Below, one piece after another: positions 23,138 to 30,608 of a stretch of 33,933 nt of DNA. Source of the DNA: Bacillota bacterium (lineage in GTDB: Bacteria; Bacillota; Sulfobacillia; Sulfobacillales; Sulfobacillaceae); NCBI GenBank assembly GCA_021820965.1, contig JAKACZ010000048.1:1-33933 (forward strand), in the 5' to 3' direction. Made by a program: the position numbers and the translations under genes. The first letter of the stretch is position 1, and the number at the start of each line of letters is the position of its first letter. Below the pieces are notes generated by a model. It was not told the origin of the DNA. It was given only the letters and a program-made list of their open reading frames with translations, and did not search any database.

Positions 23138-24082
23138 ATGAGCGAACACGTCATCATTTTGGGCACCGGCCCAGCTGGGTACACCGCCGCAATCTATGCG
23201 GCACGCGCCAACCTGAACCCGGTCGTTATCGAAGGAGACGAGCCCGGCGGTCAATTGATGTTGACCACCGAAGTCGAAAATTTTCCCGGGTTCCCGGAGG
23301 GGATTATGGGACCCGACCTTATGGACGCCATGAAAAAACAGGCGGAACGATTCGGCGCCCGCTTTGTGTGGGGCAATGCCCATTCCGTCGACCTCAGCAA
23401 ACGGCCGTATCGCGTCATTATGGCGGACAACAACACATATGAAGCCGAGTCTCTGATCATTTCCACCGGTGCCTCCGCTAAGCTTTTGGAGATTCCCGGC
23501 GAATCCGAACTGATTGGGCACGGTGTATCGACCTGTGCCACCTGCGACGGCTTTTTCTTCAAGGACAAGCGGATCATCGTGGTAGGCGGCGGCGACTCGG
23601 CCATGGAAGAGGCGACATTCTTGACCCGTTATGCCTCGGAAGTAACCATTGTCCACCGTCGCGACACTTTGAGGGCCTCAAAAGTCATGCAAGACCGGGC
23701 CCACAACAATGCGAAGATTAAGTGGGTAATGAATGCGACTCCGCTGGAAGTCTTAGGAGAACAAAACCGCGTCACCGGGCTGAAAATCAAGCATAACGAC
23801 TCCGGCAAAACCGAAGTGCTCGACACCGAGGGTCTCTTCGTTTCGATTGGCCACCGGCCCAACACCGCATTCCTGGGCGGTCAGCTCGAGACGGATAAGG
23901 TTGGGTACCTGGTGACTGACCCCCAAACTACGCAAACGAACATTCCTGGGGTGTTCGCTTGCGGAGATGTCGCCGACTCCCGTTATCGCCAGGCCATTAC
24001 CGCGGCCGGCACCGGGTGCCGCGCGGCGATGGATGCCGAGCGCTGGCTTGAAGCGCAATCCGAAAAAACCGTCGTGTCGTAG
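23138..24082 (+). CDS. trxB: Thioredoxin-disulfide reductase
   Basis: The 314-residue flavoprotein has an FAD-binding GTGPAGYTAA near the N-terminus, the redox pair CATC at 133-136, the NADPH-binding VVGGGDSAMEEA with HRR following, and the second FAD motif GVFACGDVAD. It transfers electrons from NADPH to thioredoxin and so supports MsrB and ribonucleotide reductase. The start follows GGAAAGGAGCAGCTT. It is a single-gene unit with its own promoter and terminator. The HRR favours NADPH over NADH or ferredoxin as donor. Confidence 0.95.
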   Translation: MSEHVIILGTGPAGYTAAIYAARANLNPVVIEGDEPGGQLMLTTEVENFPGFPEGIMGPDLMDAMKKQAERFGARFVWGNAHSVDLSKRPYRVIMADNNTYEAESLIISTGASAKLLEIPGESELIGHGVSTCATCDGFFFKDKRIIVVGGGDSAMEEATFLTRYASEVTIVHRRDTLRASKVMQDRAHNNAKIKWVMNATPLEVLGEQNRVTGLKIKHNDSGKTEVLDTEGLFVSIGHRPNTAFLGGQLETDKVGYLVTDPQTTQTNIPGVFACGDVADSRYRQAITAAGTGCRAAMDAERWLEAQSEKTVVS

Positions 24083-24092
24083 CGCAACAATA

Positions 24093-24119
24093 AAAAAGGC
24101 CGGTCCATCCGGCCTTTTT
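24093..24119. terminator. Bidirectional rho-independent terminator
   Basis: AAAAAGGCCGG pairs with CCGGCCTTTTT around a five-base loop; A- and T-runs serve both trxB and the converging spore-protein gene. Confidence 0.92.
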
Positions 24120-24122
24120 GTG

Positions 24123-24344
24123 TTAACGAGTTCGTCCTGCCAATTGCTGTTCAGCCATCTCAATCATCTTACGTACCATGTGGCCGCCAACAGCACCACA
24201 CTGACGGGTGGGAATCTCGCCCCAGTACCCGTCCTCAATCCCGGTCAGCCCAATTTCGCGGGCCACTTCGTACTTGAACTGGTCCAGCGCCCGAGCTGCG
24301 CTTTGAACTACCGGCCGGTTTCCCGTACTACTTCCTCGAGCCAT
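24123..24344 (-). CDS. Alpha/beta-type small acid-soluble spore protein
   Basis: The 73-residue protein starts at ATG 24342-24344 after GATGGAGGTGAAATGC. It has both conserved blocks of the family: ALDQFKYEVAREIGL with the GPR protease cleavage region, and GAVGGHMVRKMIEMAEQQL. These proteins coat and protect DNA in dormant spores and are degraded at germination. It marks the host as an endospore former. Expression would be from a sigma-G promoter, which I could not define. Confidence 0.93.
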   Translation of the reverse strand: MARGSSTGNRPVVQSAARALDQFKYEVAREIGLTGIEDGYWGEIPTRQCGAVGGHMVRKMIEMAEQQLAGRTR

Positions 24345-24437
24345 GCATTTCACCTCCATCTCAGGTAGTGCGGTTATTATCACCCACCGTTGACGGATTT
24401 ACCCTTGAGAGCCAATCCAATTTCTGCCGACTCAGTG

Positions 24438-25766
24438 CTAGCCTTCCGTCATCACTTGCCCGCGTTTGATCACCTTAACGTCAGGCACAAACAGGAAGGC
24501 AGCCATACCGATCAACGACGCCACGGTCAGCGCGCCAAACATGCCGCCGAATCCGCGCACTGCTTCAACGGCGGTCAAAATGATGGGGCCCGCCGCCATG
24601 CCCATGCCGCGAAAGACCGCTACCACCGAGAGCGCTTCGCCCGACTGATTTTCCCGGTACAACGCTAAGGCCATGCGGTTTAACGGTGCTCCCATGGTAA
24701 ATGCGGTCCCCAGCCCGAAGAATAGCATGGCAACGACGAAACGGACGAACCCGAGTCCAGGCAGTGCCAAGAGAAGGCCACCGACGGCGCCGGCAAATAG
24801 CCCCACCATCAGAACCTTGCGTGGTCCGATGCGGTCGACCAGCACACCCCCGGCACCGGCCAAAATCGCTCCGCTAACGGCGGCAGGCAGCAAGGCCAGG
24901 CCGGAATTCAAGACATCAAAGTGCAGTTCACGCTGAACCAAGGTTGGCACAAAGACGGCGGCCGACATGTCCATACCGATAAGGGCGGCGCCGACCATCA
25001 TCGCCACGCCGGCGCCGCTGCGTAACGGAACCGGGTCCAAAAAGGGGACTCCGGCGCTCCGTTCGCGGGTCAGAAACACCAGGAGCGAGACTAGTGCCAC
25101 TGCAATGAACAGGAAGCGGATGGCACCACCGACGGCCAAGCCCAGCAAAGCACTGGCAAGCAGAACCGAGAACGCCGCGCCCCCCTGCCAGTCGGGCATT
25201 GCCCGCGATTTGAATTCGGACGGCTGGATGTGCCCGCTCATCGCCAGCACCATCAGCGCAATAGGGATGTTGATGATAAACACGGCGGGCCAGCCCAGAA
25301 ACTGGCCCAGCACGCCGCCCAAGGTCGGGCCGATGACACTGGCGAGCCCAAACACGGCGCCGAAAATCCCCAACGCCATGCCCCGGCGCTCTATCGGAAA
25401 TTGCTTAATGCCTTCCGCCTGAGCATTGGGGTAGACCGCACCGGCTCCCGCCCCCTGGATGACACGCGCCAGCATAAACACCCAAAAGTTTGGCGAAACC
25501 GCCGCCAACGCCGATGCCAGCATGAAAGCCACCACGCCCCACAAAAACACCCGCTTGTGGCCCAGGCGGTCACCCCATGCTCCCGACAGCACCGTGGAGG
25601 CAATATACGCCACCGTATAGGCGGTGATGGTCCATGCAACCCAATCCAGCCGAATGTGATAGCTCTTCATAATCAGCGGAAAGACCGGGGATATGATGCT
25701 GGTATCCAGTGCGCCTATGAAGATACCAACCAGATACACTGTTAACGCGCGGAAATTCGGGCGCAT
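24438..25766 (-). CDS. MFS drug-efflux-type transporter
   Basis: The 442-residue protein starts at ATG 25764-25766 behind CGGAGGAGG. It has about twelve membrane segments. The loop 2-3 motif GDRLGHKRVFLWG and the motif LARVIQGAGAGAVYPNAQA in segment 4 are typical of proton-coupled drug exporters (DHA group). IGALDTSIISPVFPLI in segment 1 carries the usual Asp. The substrate is unknown. It is followed on the same strand by the spore-protein gene and preceded by the DUF420 gene at 80 bp. Confidence 0.88.
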   Translation of the reverse strand: MRPNFRALTVYLVGIFIGALDTSIISPVFPLIMKSYHIRLDWVAWTITAYTVAYIASTVLSGAWGDRLGHKRVFLWGVVAFMLASALAAVSPNFWVFMLARVIQGAGAGAVYPNAQAEGIKQFPIERRGMALGIFGAVFGLASVIGPTLGGVLGQFLGWPAVFIINIPIALMVLAMSGHIQPSEFKSRAMPDWQGGAAFSVLLASALLGLAVGGAIRFLFIAVALVSLLVFLTRERSAGVPFLDPVPLRSGAGVAMMVGAALIGMDMSAAVFVPTLVQRELHFDVLNSGLALLPAAVSGAILAGAGGVLVDRIGPRKVLMVGLFAGAVGGLLLALPGLGFVRFVVAMLFFGLGTAFTMGAPLNRMALALYRENQSGEALSVVAVFRGMGMAAGPIILTAVEAVRGFGGMFGALTVASLIGMAAFLFVPDVKVIKRGQVMTEG

Positions 25767-25845
25767 GGATCCTCCTCCGTTCAGCCCCCAGGGCCGCGCA
25801 TGCAACTCTGGGCTCCTCGTTCTAGTCTAACCAAAACCTGTCAGC

Positions 25846-26310
25846 CTACGCAGAATGTCCCATAGTGACGGCCCGAAAGATGTTGGTGGTCGGGCCGGGA
25901 TGGTAAATCACGTACAGCAGCAAAAATACCACCAACCCCGACGCGGCCGCAATCAACCATACGCTGGCCGTCCAGGGCGCAATCCGGCGATGCAGCTGAA
26001 ACCGACGCAAAAGTGCTCGCCGTATGGTAATAATGCCGAGAATAGCGGCCACGGTTGCCAGCGTCGCATGCGCCTGCAGAAAGATCGTGTACGCCAAGTT
26101 ATATTTGTGTGGCCCGCCGAAAACGGTGTCGCCTACCAAGAGCGTGCGCAGCACATAGCTGACAAAAAAGGCAGTCGCAAACCCTGCGCCGGTTAGCATC
26201 AGCCTTTTGTGTGTCTCCCGCTGCCCCCGCCGGATATAAACCCAGCCGATGGCAATCAACAATGCGCTCACGATCATAAACCCTTCGTTCAGGGCAGGCC
26301 AGAACTGCAT
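25846..26310 (-). CDS. DUF420-family membrane protein
   Basis: The 154-residue protein has four membrane helices and the DUF420 features: ALNEGFMIVSALLIAIGWVYI, then ETHKRLMLTG with conserved His, the ILQAHATLATVAA-type helix with His, and RRFQLHRRIAPWTASVWL. Some members act near cytochrome oxidase assembly in Firmicutes, but no oxidase genes are adjacent. The ATG follows GGAAGGGATGGAG. It lies about 120 bp downstream of paaD and may be cotranscribed with it. Confidence 0.82.
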   Translation of the reverse strand: MQFWPALNEGFMIVSALLIAIGWVYIRRGQRETHKRLMLTGAGFATAFFVSYVLRTLLVGDTVFGGPHKYNLAYTIFLQAHATLATVAAILGIITIRRALLRRFQLHRRIAPWTASVWLIAAASGLVVFLLLYVIYHPGPTTNIFRAVTMGHSA

Positions 26311-26431
26311 ATCCTACTCCATCCCTTCCGTTTCGAGCGCCGGCTGTACACCCAGTTCAACATACCATAACTCAGGGACGCTGCCGCATAAAACGCTCGT
26401 ACGCGTCGATTGATGGAGCCGTGCACCATGT

Positions 26432-26890
26432 TTAGGCGATAGGTTTGAAGGCTTCAAAGGGGTTTCGGCAGCTACGGCAGTAATATAGGCTGCGGCAGGA
26501 TGTCGACGCAAATAGGTTTTGCATGACGGTGTCACGCTGACCGCAATAGGGACAGGCCACATCATCCAAATCCCGCCCTGGAGGAGCGATGCCCGAATCT
26601 TTCAGCGCCTTTCGGCCCGCGTCAGTAATGCGCGACGACGTCCAGGCGGGCGACAAGGAAAATTCTACCTCAACCCGAACGTCGGGGTATTGCTGCTCAA
26701 GCCTCCGTTTGACCTGACCTGCAATCAGCCGTTGGGCCGGGCACCCCACAAAGGTGGGGATCAAGGAGACGCTCACCCGGTCATCTTGGCACGTCACCTG
26801 CCCTACCATGCCTAAGTCCACAATGCTGACCGCCGGAATTTCCGGATCGTGAATGTCGCGCAAGAGTGCTTCGACTTCGCTCGCGGTCAC
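26432..26890 (-). CDS. paaD: Phenylacetyl-CoA epoxidase accessory protein PaaD
   Basis: The 152-residue protein has a MIP18/DUF59 domain (IHDPEIPAVSIVDLGMVGQV) followed by a zinc-ribbon C-terminus with paired Cys (CPYCGQRD...YYCRSCRNPFEAF). It matches PaaD, which helps mature the iron-sulfur centre of the epoxidase system. The start is GTG 26888-26890 after GGGGGGACATC. It is the last paa gene of the operon, 14 bp after paaC. Confidence 0.92.
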   Translation of the reverse strand: MTASEVEALLRDIHDPEIPAVSIVDLGMVGQVTCQDDRVSVSLIPTFVGCPAQRLIAGQVKRRLEQQYPDVRVEVEFSLSPAWTSSRITDAGRKALKDSGIAPPGRDLDDVACPYCGQRDTVMQNLFASTSCRSLYYCRSCRNPFEAFKPIA

Positions 26891-26904
26891 GATGTCCCCC
26901 CTTT

Positions 26905-27720
26905 CTACCAGCCGGCTTTGGGGTCCAAGCGGTAAACCTCCGACAACGTCGCCAACGCGGCTGTCAGTGCCTCGGTATGCTGCCCCGCCCGCCCATTGAG
27001 GCGAGGATCGCCCGCGGCCGGCACGTCAACTTCCAGCGCCGCAAAAAACGTGCGGAACTCCCGGTGAAACCGGTCTGGTAGTTGGGCCGCGGAGGGCAGC
27101 AGATGAGACCGGCCCAGTTCCGGCGCGATGTCGCCAAACCCGGCTAAGTCACCCCACCATTCTTTTAAATCCAAAAGCGCCCGAATTAGCCTGGCGCGCG
27201 ACTCATCATCATGCCGGGCCATGGTCTTCAGCCACAATTCCTGGTGCGCCCGGTGATAGCGCTTTTCCGGCAGAATTTTGCGCGCAGCATCGGCCAGTGG
27301 GGTCAACGCACTGGCTTCAAGCCCGGCCAGCACAGTCATTTCCCACACGTCATGCGCATAGTGCCGAACAATGGTCCAGGCCCAGTCAAAATGCGGGTCC
27401 TCCAAATAGTGACCGGGTCCGTTGGGCTGTTCCAGCAACACGGAATTTCGCCGCTCTTGGGGTGGGCGCAACGATGCTAGGTCGTCGGCCGAGCCGAGAC
27501 CCAGTTCCTCCAGCAGGTGATAGAAATGCGCGGCATGGCCGATTTCTTCCTGACCAATCGATCCAAAAGCCACATCCTCCTCAATATGCGGCGCCAGTCC
27601 CAGCCACTCCTGATCGCGAAAGCCGATGATTAGATCGTCATCCGCCAACTGGGTCAAGAGTTCCGCCACCAGGCGCCGACGCGCCGGGTCCTGGCGAGCC
27701 TGGTCAATCGACCATGGCAT
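26905..27720 (-). CDS. paaC: Phenylacetyl-CoA epoxidase structural subunit PaaC
   Basis: The 271-residue protein is a ferritin-like four-helix-bundle subunit that supports PaaA in the epoxidase complex; it has degenerate metal ligands compared with PaaA (SIGQEEIGHAAHFYHLLEELG, YHRAHQELWLKTM). The start ATG at 27718-27720 lies after GGAAGGGGGCG and overlaps the end of paaB by 17 bp. The complex epoxidises the ring of phenylacetyl-CoA in the cytoplasm. Confidence 0.92.
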   Translation of the reverse strand: MPWSIDQARQDPARRRLVAELLTQLADDDLIIGFRDQEWLGLAPHIEEDVAFGSIGQEEIGHAAHFYHLLEELGLGSADDLASLRPPQERRNSVLLEQPNGPGHYLEDPHFDWAWTIVRHYAHDVWEMTVLAGLEASALTPLADAARKILPEKRYHRAHQELWLKTMARHDDESRARLIRALLDLKEWWGDLAGFGDIAPELGRSHLLPSAAQLPDRFHREFRTFFAALEVDVPAAGDPRLNGRAGQHTEALTAALATLSEVYRLDPKAGW

Positions 27721-28057
27721 TATGGTTAGCGCCCCCTTCCTGTGGCACGCCCTCCGCATTCATCGGGTTCTGTCGATAGTAGCGCCACTTGTCCACCAAA
27801 TACTTGTAGTCGTCAGTGGTCCGGTATACCTTTTCCGTCTTTTTATAGCCGCGCCGGTCGCGTAATCCAAGTTGGTGTATATGATCGCGCCGCACCACCC
27901 AGAGGTTGATAAAATCAGCCCGGCGAAAGAAATTCTCTTCGGCCAGCGCCAAGGCCATGTCCGGCGAGGACGCCAGCACATTAAAGACGTGAACGTGGGG
28001 ACTCATCCAATCAGACTGGGCAAACACTTCATAGATGTCAAAGTGCACGTGCTCCAT
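27704..28057 (-). CDS. paaB: Phenylacetyl-CoA epoxidase subunit PaaB
   Basis: The 117-residue protein has the PaaB pattern, YEVFAQSDWMSPHVHVFNVLASSPDMAL and AEENFFRRADFINLWVVRRDHI. PaaB bridges PaaAC heterodimers into the larger complex. It starts 14 bp after paaA; CGGGAGGCGGAGGGC-like purine-rich sequence precedes the ATG. The C-terminus (NAEGVPQEGG) is low in structure and overlaps paaC. Confidence 0.9.
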   Translation of the reverse strand: MEHVHFDIYEVFAQSDWMSPHVHVFNVLASSPDMALALAEENFFRRADFINLWVVRRDHIHQLGLRDRRGYKKTEKVYRTTDDYKYLVDKWRYYRQNPMNAEGVPQEGGANHNAMVD

Positions 28058-28071
28058 GCCCTCCGCCTCCC

Positions 28072-29016
28072 TTAACCGGCCCGGGCATCGCCAATCATGC
28101 GGCGCACCCAGGTCCCTTCCTCATACGTGGTTGAGCGCAGGCCAAGGCGCGCCTGCGAACGCGGGCCGTGGTTATTGACGATTTGCCGAAACAGATCCCA
28201 GTCCGGCTGCTGGTAAGTCCACTTTTTCGTAACCGGATCCTGCTTTAACGTGGAATCGGGGATGGTGAGCCCCAGCGACCAAATCCTATGGACGTACTTG
28301 GTGAAAAACCGCTGGCGCAGCTCTTCGTTGGTCTTGGAGCGAATGCGATAGCGAATGTTGCGCAGCTGGTGGGTCGATAGTTGGCTTTTTTCCGGAGGGC
28401 CAAAAAACATCAATAACGCCGGCCACCAGCGGTTTAAGGCATCTTGCAGCATCGCGCGCTGCATGGAAGTCCCCTCTGCCAAAGCCATACAGATGCTTTC
28501 CCCGTGCTGGATGTGAAATCCCTCTTCTTCTACAATGCGCTGCAACGCCCGCGCATACGGGGCATAGGAACAATTGAGCGACATGCCTTGGGTGATCACC
28601 GCGGCACCGTCCACCAGCCACCCGATAATACCGGCATCAGCCCAGGTCGGCGTGGCCATATGGAATACATTGTGGTACTTGAGTCGACCGGTGAACAGAT
28701 CTTCCATAATGTCCTCGCGGCTTTTGCCCCAGGGCTGCATCAAATCTTCCGCCACGCGAATCAGCAGCTGGCCATGGCCCACCTCATCCTGCACCTTGGC
28801 GGTGATGGCCAGTTTTCGGTATAAGGTGGGCGCCCGGGGAACCCATTCCTTTTCCGGAAGTGCTCCCATGATCTCGCTCACCGCGTGCATGGCAATCAGC
28901 CGCACCAACTGCTGGCGATAGTCTTCAGGCATCCAATCGTCGGCCTCTATCCGCTCTCCCCGATCCAGGCGTTCCAAGAAATACGCCTCTTCATCGGTCA
29001 TGGTCGCCTCGTTCAT
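28072..29016 (-). CDS. paaA: Phenylacetyl-CoA epoxidase catalytic subunit PaaA
   Basis: The 314-residue di-iron oxygenase has metal-binding helices with AKVQDEVGHGQLL and RIVEEEGFHIQHGE (ExxH pairs), plus the PaaA-specific NCSYAPYARALQ. It inserts one oxygen atom into phenylacetyl-CoA. The start ATG at 29014-29016 follows GGGGGGAGATCGG. It is the first gene of paaABCD, with a near-consensus promoter upstream. The NADPH reductase PaaE, the ligase PaaK and the ring-opening enzymes are not in this window. Confidence 0.95.
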   Translation of the reverse strand: MNEATMTDEEAYFLERLDRGERIEADDWMPEDYRQQLVRLIAMHAVSEIMGALPEKEWVPRAPTLYRKLAITAKVQDEVGHGQLLIRVAEDLMQPWGKSREDIMEDLFTGRLKYHNVFHMATPTWADAGIIGWLVDGAAVITQGMSLNCSYAPYARALQRIVEEEGFHIQHGESICMALAEGTSMQRAMLQDALNRWWPALLMFFGPPEKSQLSTHQLRNIRYRIRSKTNEELRQRFFTKYVHRIWSLGLTIPDSTLKQDPVTKKWTYQQPDWDLFRQIVNNHGPRSQARLGLRSTTYEEGTWVRRMIGDARAG

Positions 29017-29057
29017 CCGATCTCCCCCCAACCAAGCACTTGCTTTCTCGCAATTAC

Positions 29058-29087
29058 ATTATCTGACGCCCCCCCAGAATGTGTCAA
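29058..29087 (-). promoter_or_regulatory. Promoter of the paa operon
   Basis: On the minus strand TTGACA (29082-29087, perfect -35), an 18-bp spacer containing seven Gs, and GATAAT (29058-29063) form a strong vegetative promoter. The leader is only about 35 nt. No separate operator was recognised. Confidence 0.75.
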
Positions 29088-29308
29088 CGGGCAAGAAAAC
29101 GGTAGAAGATGCGTCGAAAATTCGCACCCAGGCTGCCCGGCGCGTGATTGGCGAGCCCGTGCAACGCCGTCATGGGGCTGTAGCCCTGAAACGAGAGGGG
29201 AAAACCATCGAAAACCTGCGCCGCATGGCGTGGAATGTGGCTCGCGCCATCGCGTTAGTGATGCAAGCGCCCCAAAGGTATCCGATCCGGATCCTGTCCA
29301 TGGCTTGA
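29081..29308 (+). pseudogene. Coding-like relic, possibly a transposase C-terminus
   Basis: A plus-strand frame of about 75 codons reads KKTVEDASKIRTQAARRV...EGKTIENLRRMAWNVARAIAL and ends at 29308. Its amino-acid balance looks like protein, but the 5' part is missing and overlaps the paa promoter. The family is not certain; the NLRRMAWNVARA stretch is reminiscent of transposase tails. Confidence 0.3.
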
Positions 29309-29314
29309 AAGCCG

Positions 29315-29575
29315 TCATTGCGAGTCCGCGCAATGGGACATGCAACGTCGCCGGAATGGGATGGGGTAGGTCCAGCCCCAATCGAATGCGTAGCACGCCT
29401 CAAAGAATTGGCGTCCGACGTCTTCCGAATAGTCGGCCAGGCGGTGTTTGTGTGCGCAGTCTAAGACGCGCTGATAGAATTGTCGGTACCGGGTCTTACT
29501 CAACGCCGAATAGTGTAGGCGCTCGAGTTCCGCCAAAACCCGGGTCACCAGAGTATCAATGGGTATTGTACCCAT
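29315..29575 (-). pseudogene. Tyrosine recombinase/integrase, N-terminal fragment
   Basis: Starting at ATG 29573-29575 after GGGAGGT, about 70 residues (IDTLVTRVLAELERLHYSALSKTRYRQFYQRVLDCA...YSEDVGRQFFEACY) match the SAM-like core-binding domain common at the start of Firmicute integrases. After GWTYPIPF the sequence turns into unrelated residues and a stop. The whole catalytic domain (R-H-R-Y) is missing. Confidence 0.6.
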
Positions 29576-29715
29576 GATCCATACCTCCCATAGAGGATCA
29601 TGAGCCCCAGGGCTCACCTCTACGATGAGGTGTTATGGGAAGTTGATGGCGATTTTAAGGGCCCATTTATGCGGGGATCCGCGACTGTCTCCGCATAACC
29701 GAGAGCTCCACATAA

Positions 29716-29921
29716 GCCATCGAACACGAGCTGTTCAGTGCGATGAGTATCAACTGGCGCGGGCGGCACCCGCCGAGGGGGAGCGGTCCAAGCCGTACTG
29801 GATGAGCGTACCTACGAGAAAGGTCGCAAGGTGGATGACGAGACCTTCAACGCGCACTCTTACCCGGAACCCCTTTCACGGGCAGTGGAACTACGTGATC
29901 CGGCCGCAACTCAAGCCATGA
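29716..29921 (+). pseudogene. ISAzo13-family transposase, C-terminal relic
   Basis: Three short blocks in shifting frames line up with the end of ISAzo13-type transposases: IEHELFSAMSINWRG, then VQAVLDERTYEKGRKVDDETF, then NPFHGQWNYVIRPQ and a stop at 29919-29921. The segment between the first and second block is shortened and at least two frameshifts are needed. It is a decayed element with no recognisable ends. Confidence 0.55.
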
Positions 29922-30205
29922 CAGTTATTATTGCGCGCCGCCTTAACCCGATTGCGCCGGGGGAGCGGTACTGCTCACCGCAGCAAGCGGCGGAGGTGAT
30001 GGGAGTCTCGGAGTGGCTCCTCTATCATGAGATAGAACAGCAGCAGATTCTGCACCGGCACATCGGCGCGCGGATTCTGATCCCGGTCGACTGGGTGAAG
30101 GCCGAGGCTAAGCCTCGCTGGCAGTTCAGGACTTTAGCAACCAAGATCGCGATGGGGGGGGGCCGAACCAGTCCTTTAAGAGCTTTGACTCATGCTCCAC
30201 TCTGA
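29918..30205 (+). CDS. Excisionase-like helix-turn-helix protein, possibly truncated
   Basis: From ATG 29918 about 95 residues are encoded. The segment CSPQQAAEVMGVSEWLLYHEIEQQQILHRHIGARILIPVDWV follows the MerR-like/excisionase HTH pattern of short DNA-binding proteins. Its start overlaps the stop of the transposase relic and lacks a good binding site. The last 20 residues (after AKPRW) look like a junction with other sequence, so the original end is lost. It may have belonged to an integrative element together with the integrase fragment nearby. Confidence 0.45.
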   Translation: MTVIIARRLNPIAPGERYCSPQQAAEVMGVSEWLLYHEIEQQQILHRHIGARILIPVDWVKAEAKPRWQFRTLATKIAMGGGRTSPLRALTHAPL

Positions 30206-30344
30206 CCAAACCCGCTTCGTGGATGTGCATAAGGCCTCCTTCGATTTCCTTGGGTTCACTGTCTTCGCCACTGGGCTTTATCCGCCCCCTCCGGAGAGCA
30301 CTTCCCCGGGGTTCATCACGTCAAGAGGCAGAGCGGGGGGATGA
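30192..30344 (+). pseudogene. Group II intron reverse transcriptase relic
   Basis: A 50-codon frame begins LHSDQTRFVDVHKASFDFLGFTVF, which matches the segment after the YADD box of group II intron reverse transcriptases (LxLxxxKTRxVD...FDFLGF). The sequence then becomes unrelated. Palm, maturase and endonuclease parts are missing. Confidence 0.55.
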
Positions 30345-30417
30345 GTGATGTCGCACGGCGTTCCGATTTGACCGGGGTTTTCCACTTTTTCCCGATGTTG
30401 TTCGTCGGCTTGTGGGA

Positions 30418-30452
30418 GAGCCGTGCGTCATGGTGGGCTGATGGAACGGCTC
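30418..30452 (+). other. Domain V-like hairpin, possibly a decayed group II intron
   Basis: GAGCCGT (30418-30424) pairs with ACGGCTC (30446-30452), and CGTCA pairs with TGATG inside. The outline is that of a 35-nt domain V with an enlarged loop, about 70 bp after the reverse transcriptase relic and on the same strand. It is too divergent to be functional. Confidence 0.35.
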
Positions 30453-30535
30453 ATGTATCATGCATTGTCCAACGATTTCTGGCAGGTAATCCGCGATACA
30501 TACGATGAAATGGGATTCGTATCCGGCAAAAACAA

Positions 30536-30568
30536 GAGACCGCTCACCCAGAAAACGAGAGCGGTCTC
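30536..30568 (-). terminator. Terminator of the deoC-transporter unit
   Basis: GAGACCGCTC and GAGCGGTCTC form ten perfect pairs; on the minus strand the stem is followed by TTGTTTTTG. Confidence 0.85.
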
Positions 30569-30608
30569 GACGGAATCAAAATTATCCGTGACGGAGATTC
30601 GTTTTTGG

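Noticed and set aside
24673..25745. Plus-strand frames opposite the MFS exporter
   Set aside because: Low-complexity Pro/Ala/Thr shadows of a membrane protein gene.
29831..30205. Longer start for the excisionase-like protein at 29831
   Set aside because: The extra N-terminal residues overlap the ISAzo13 transposase relic and read as part of it (VDDETF).
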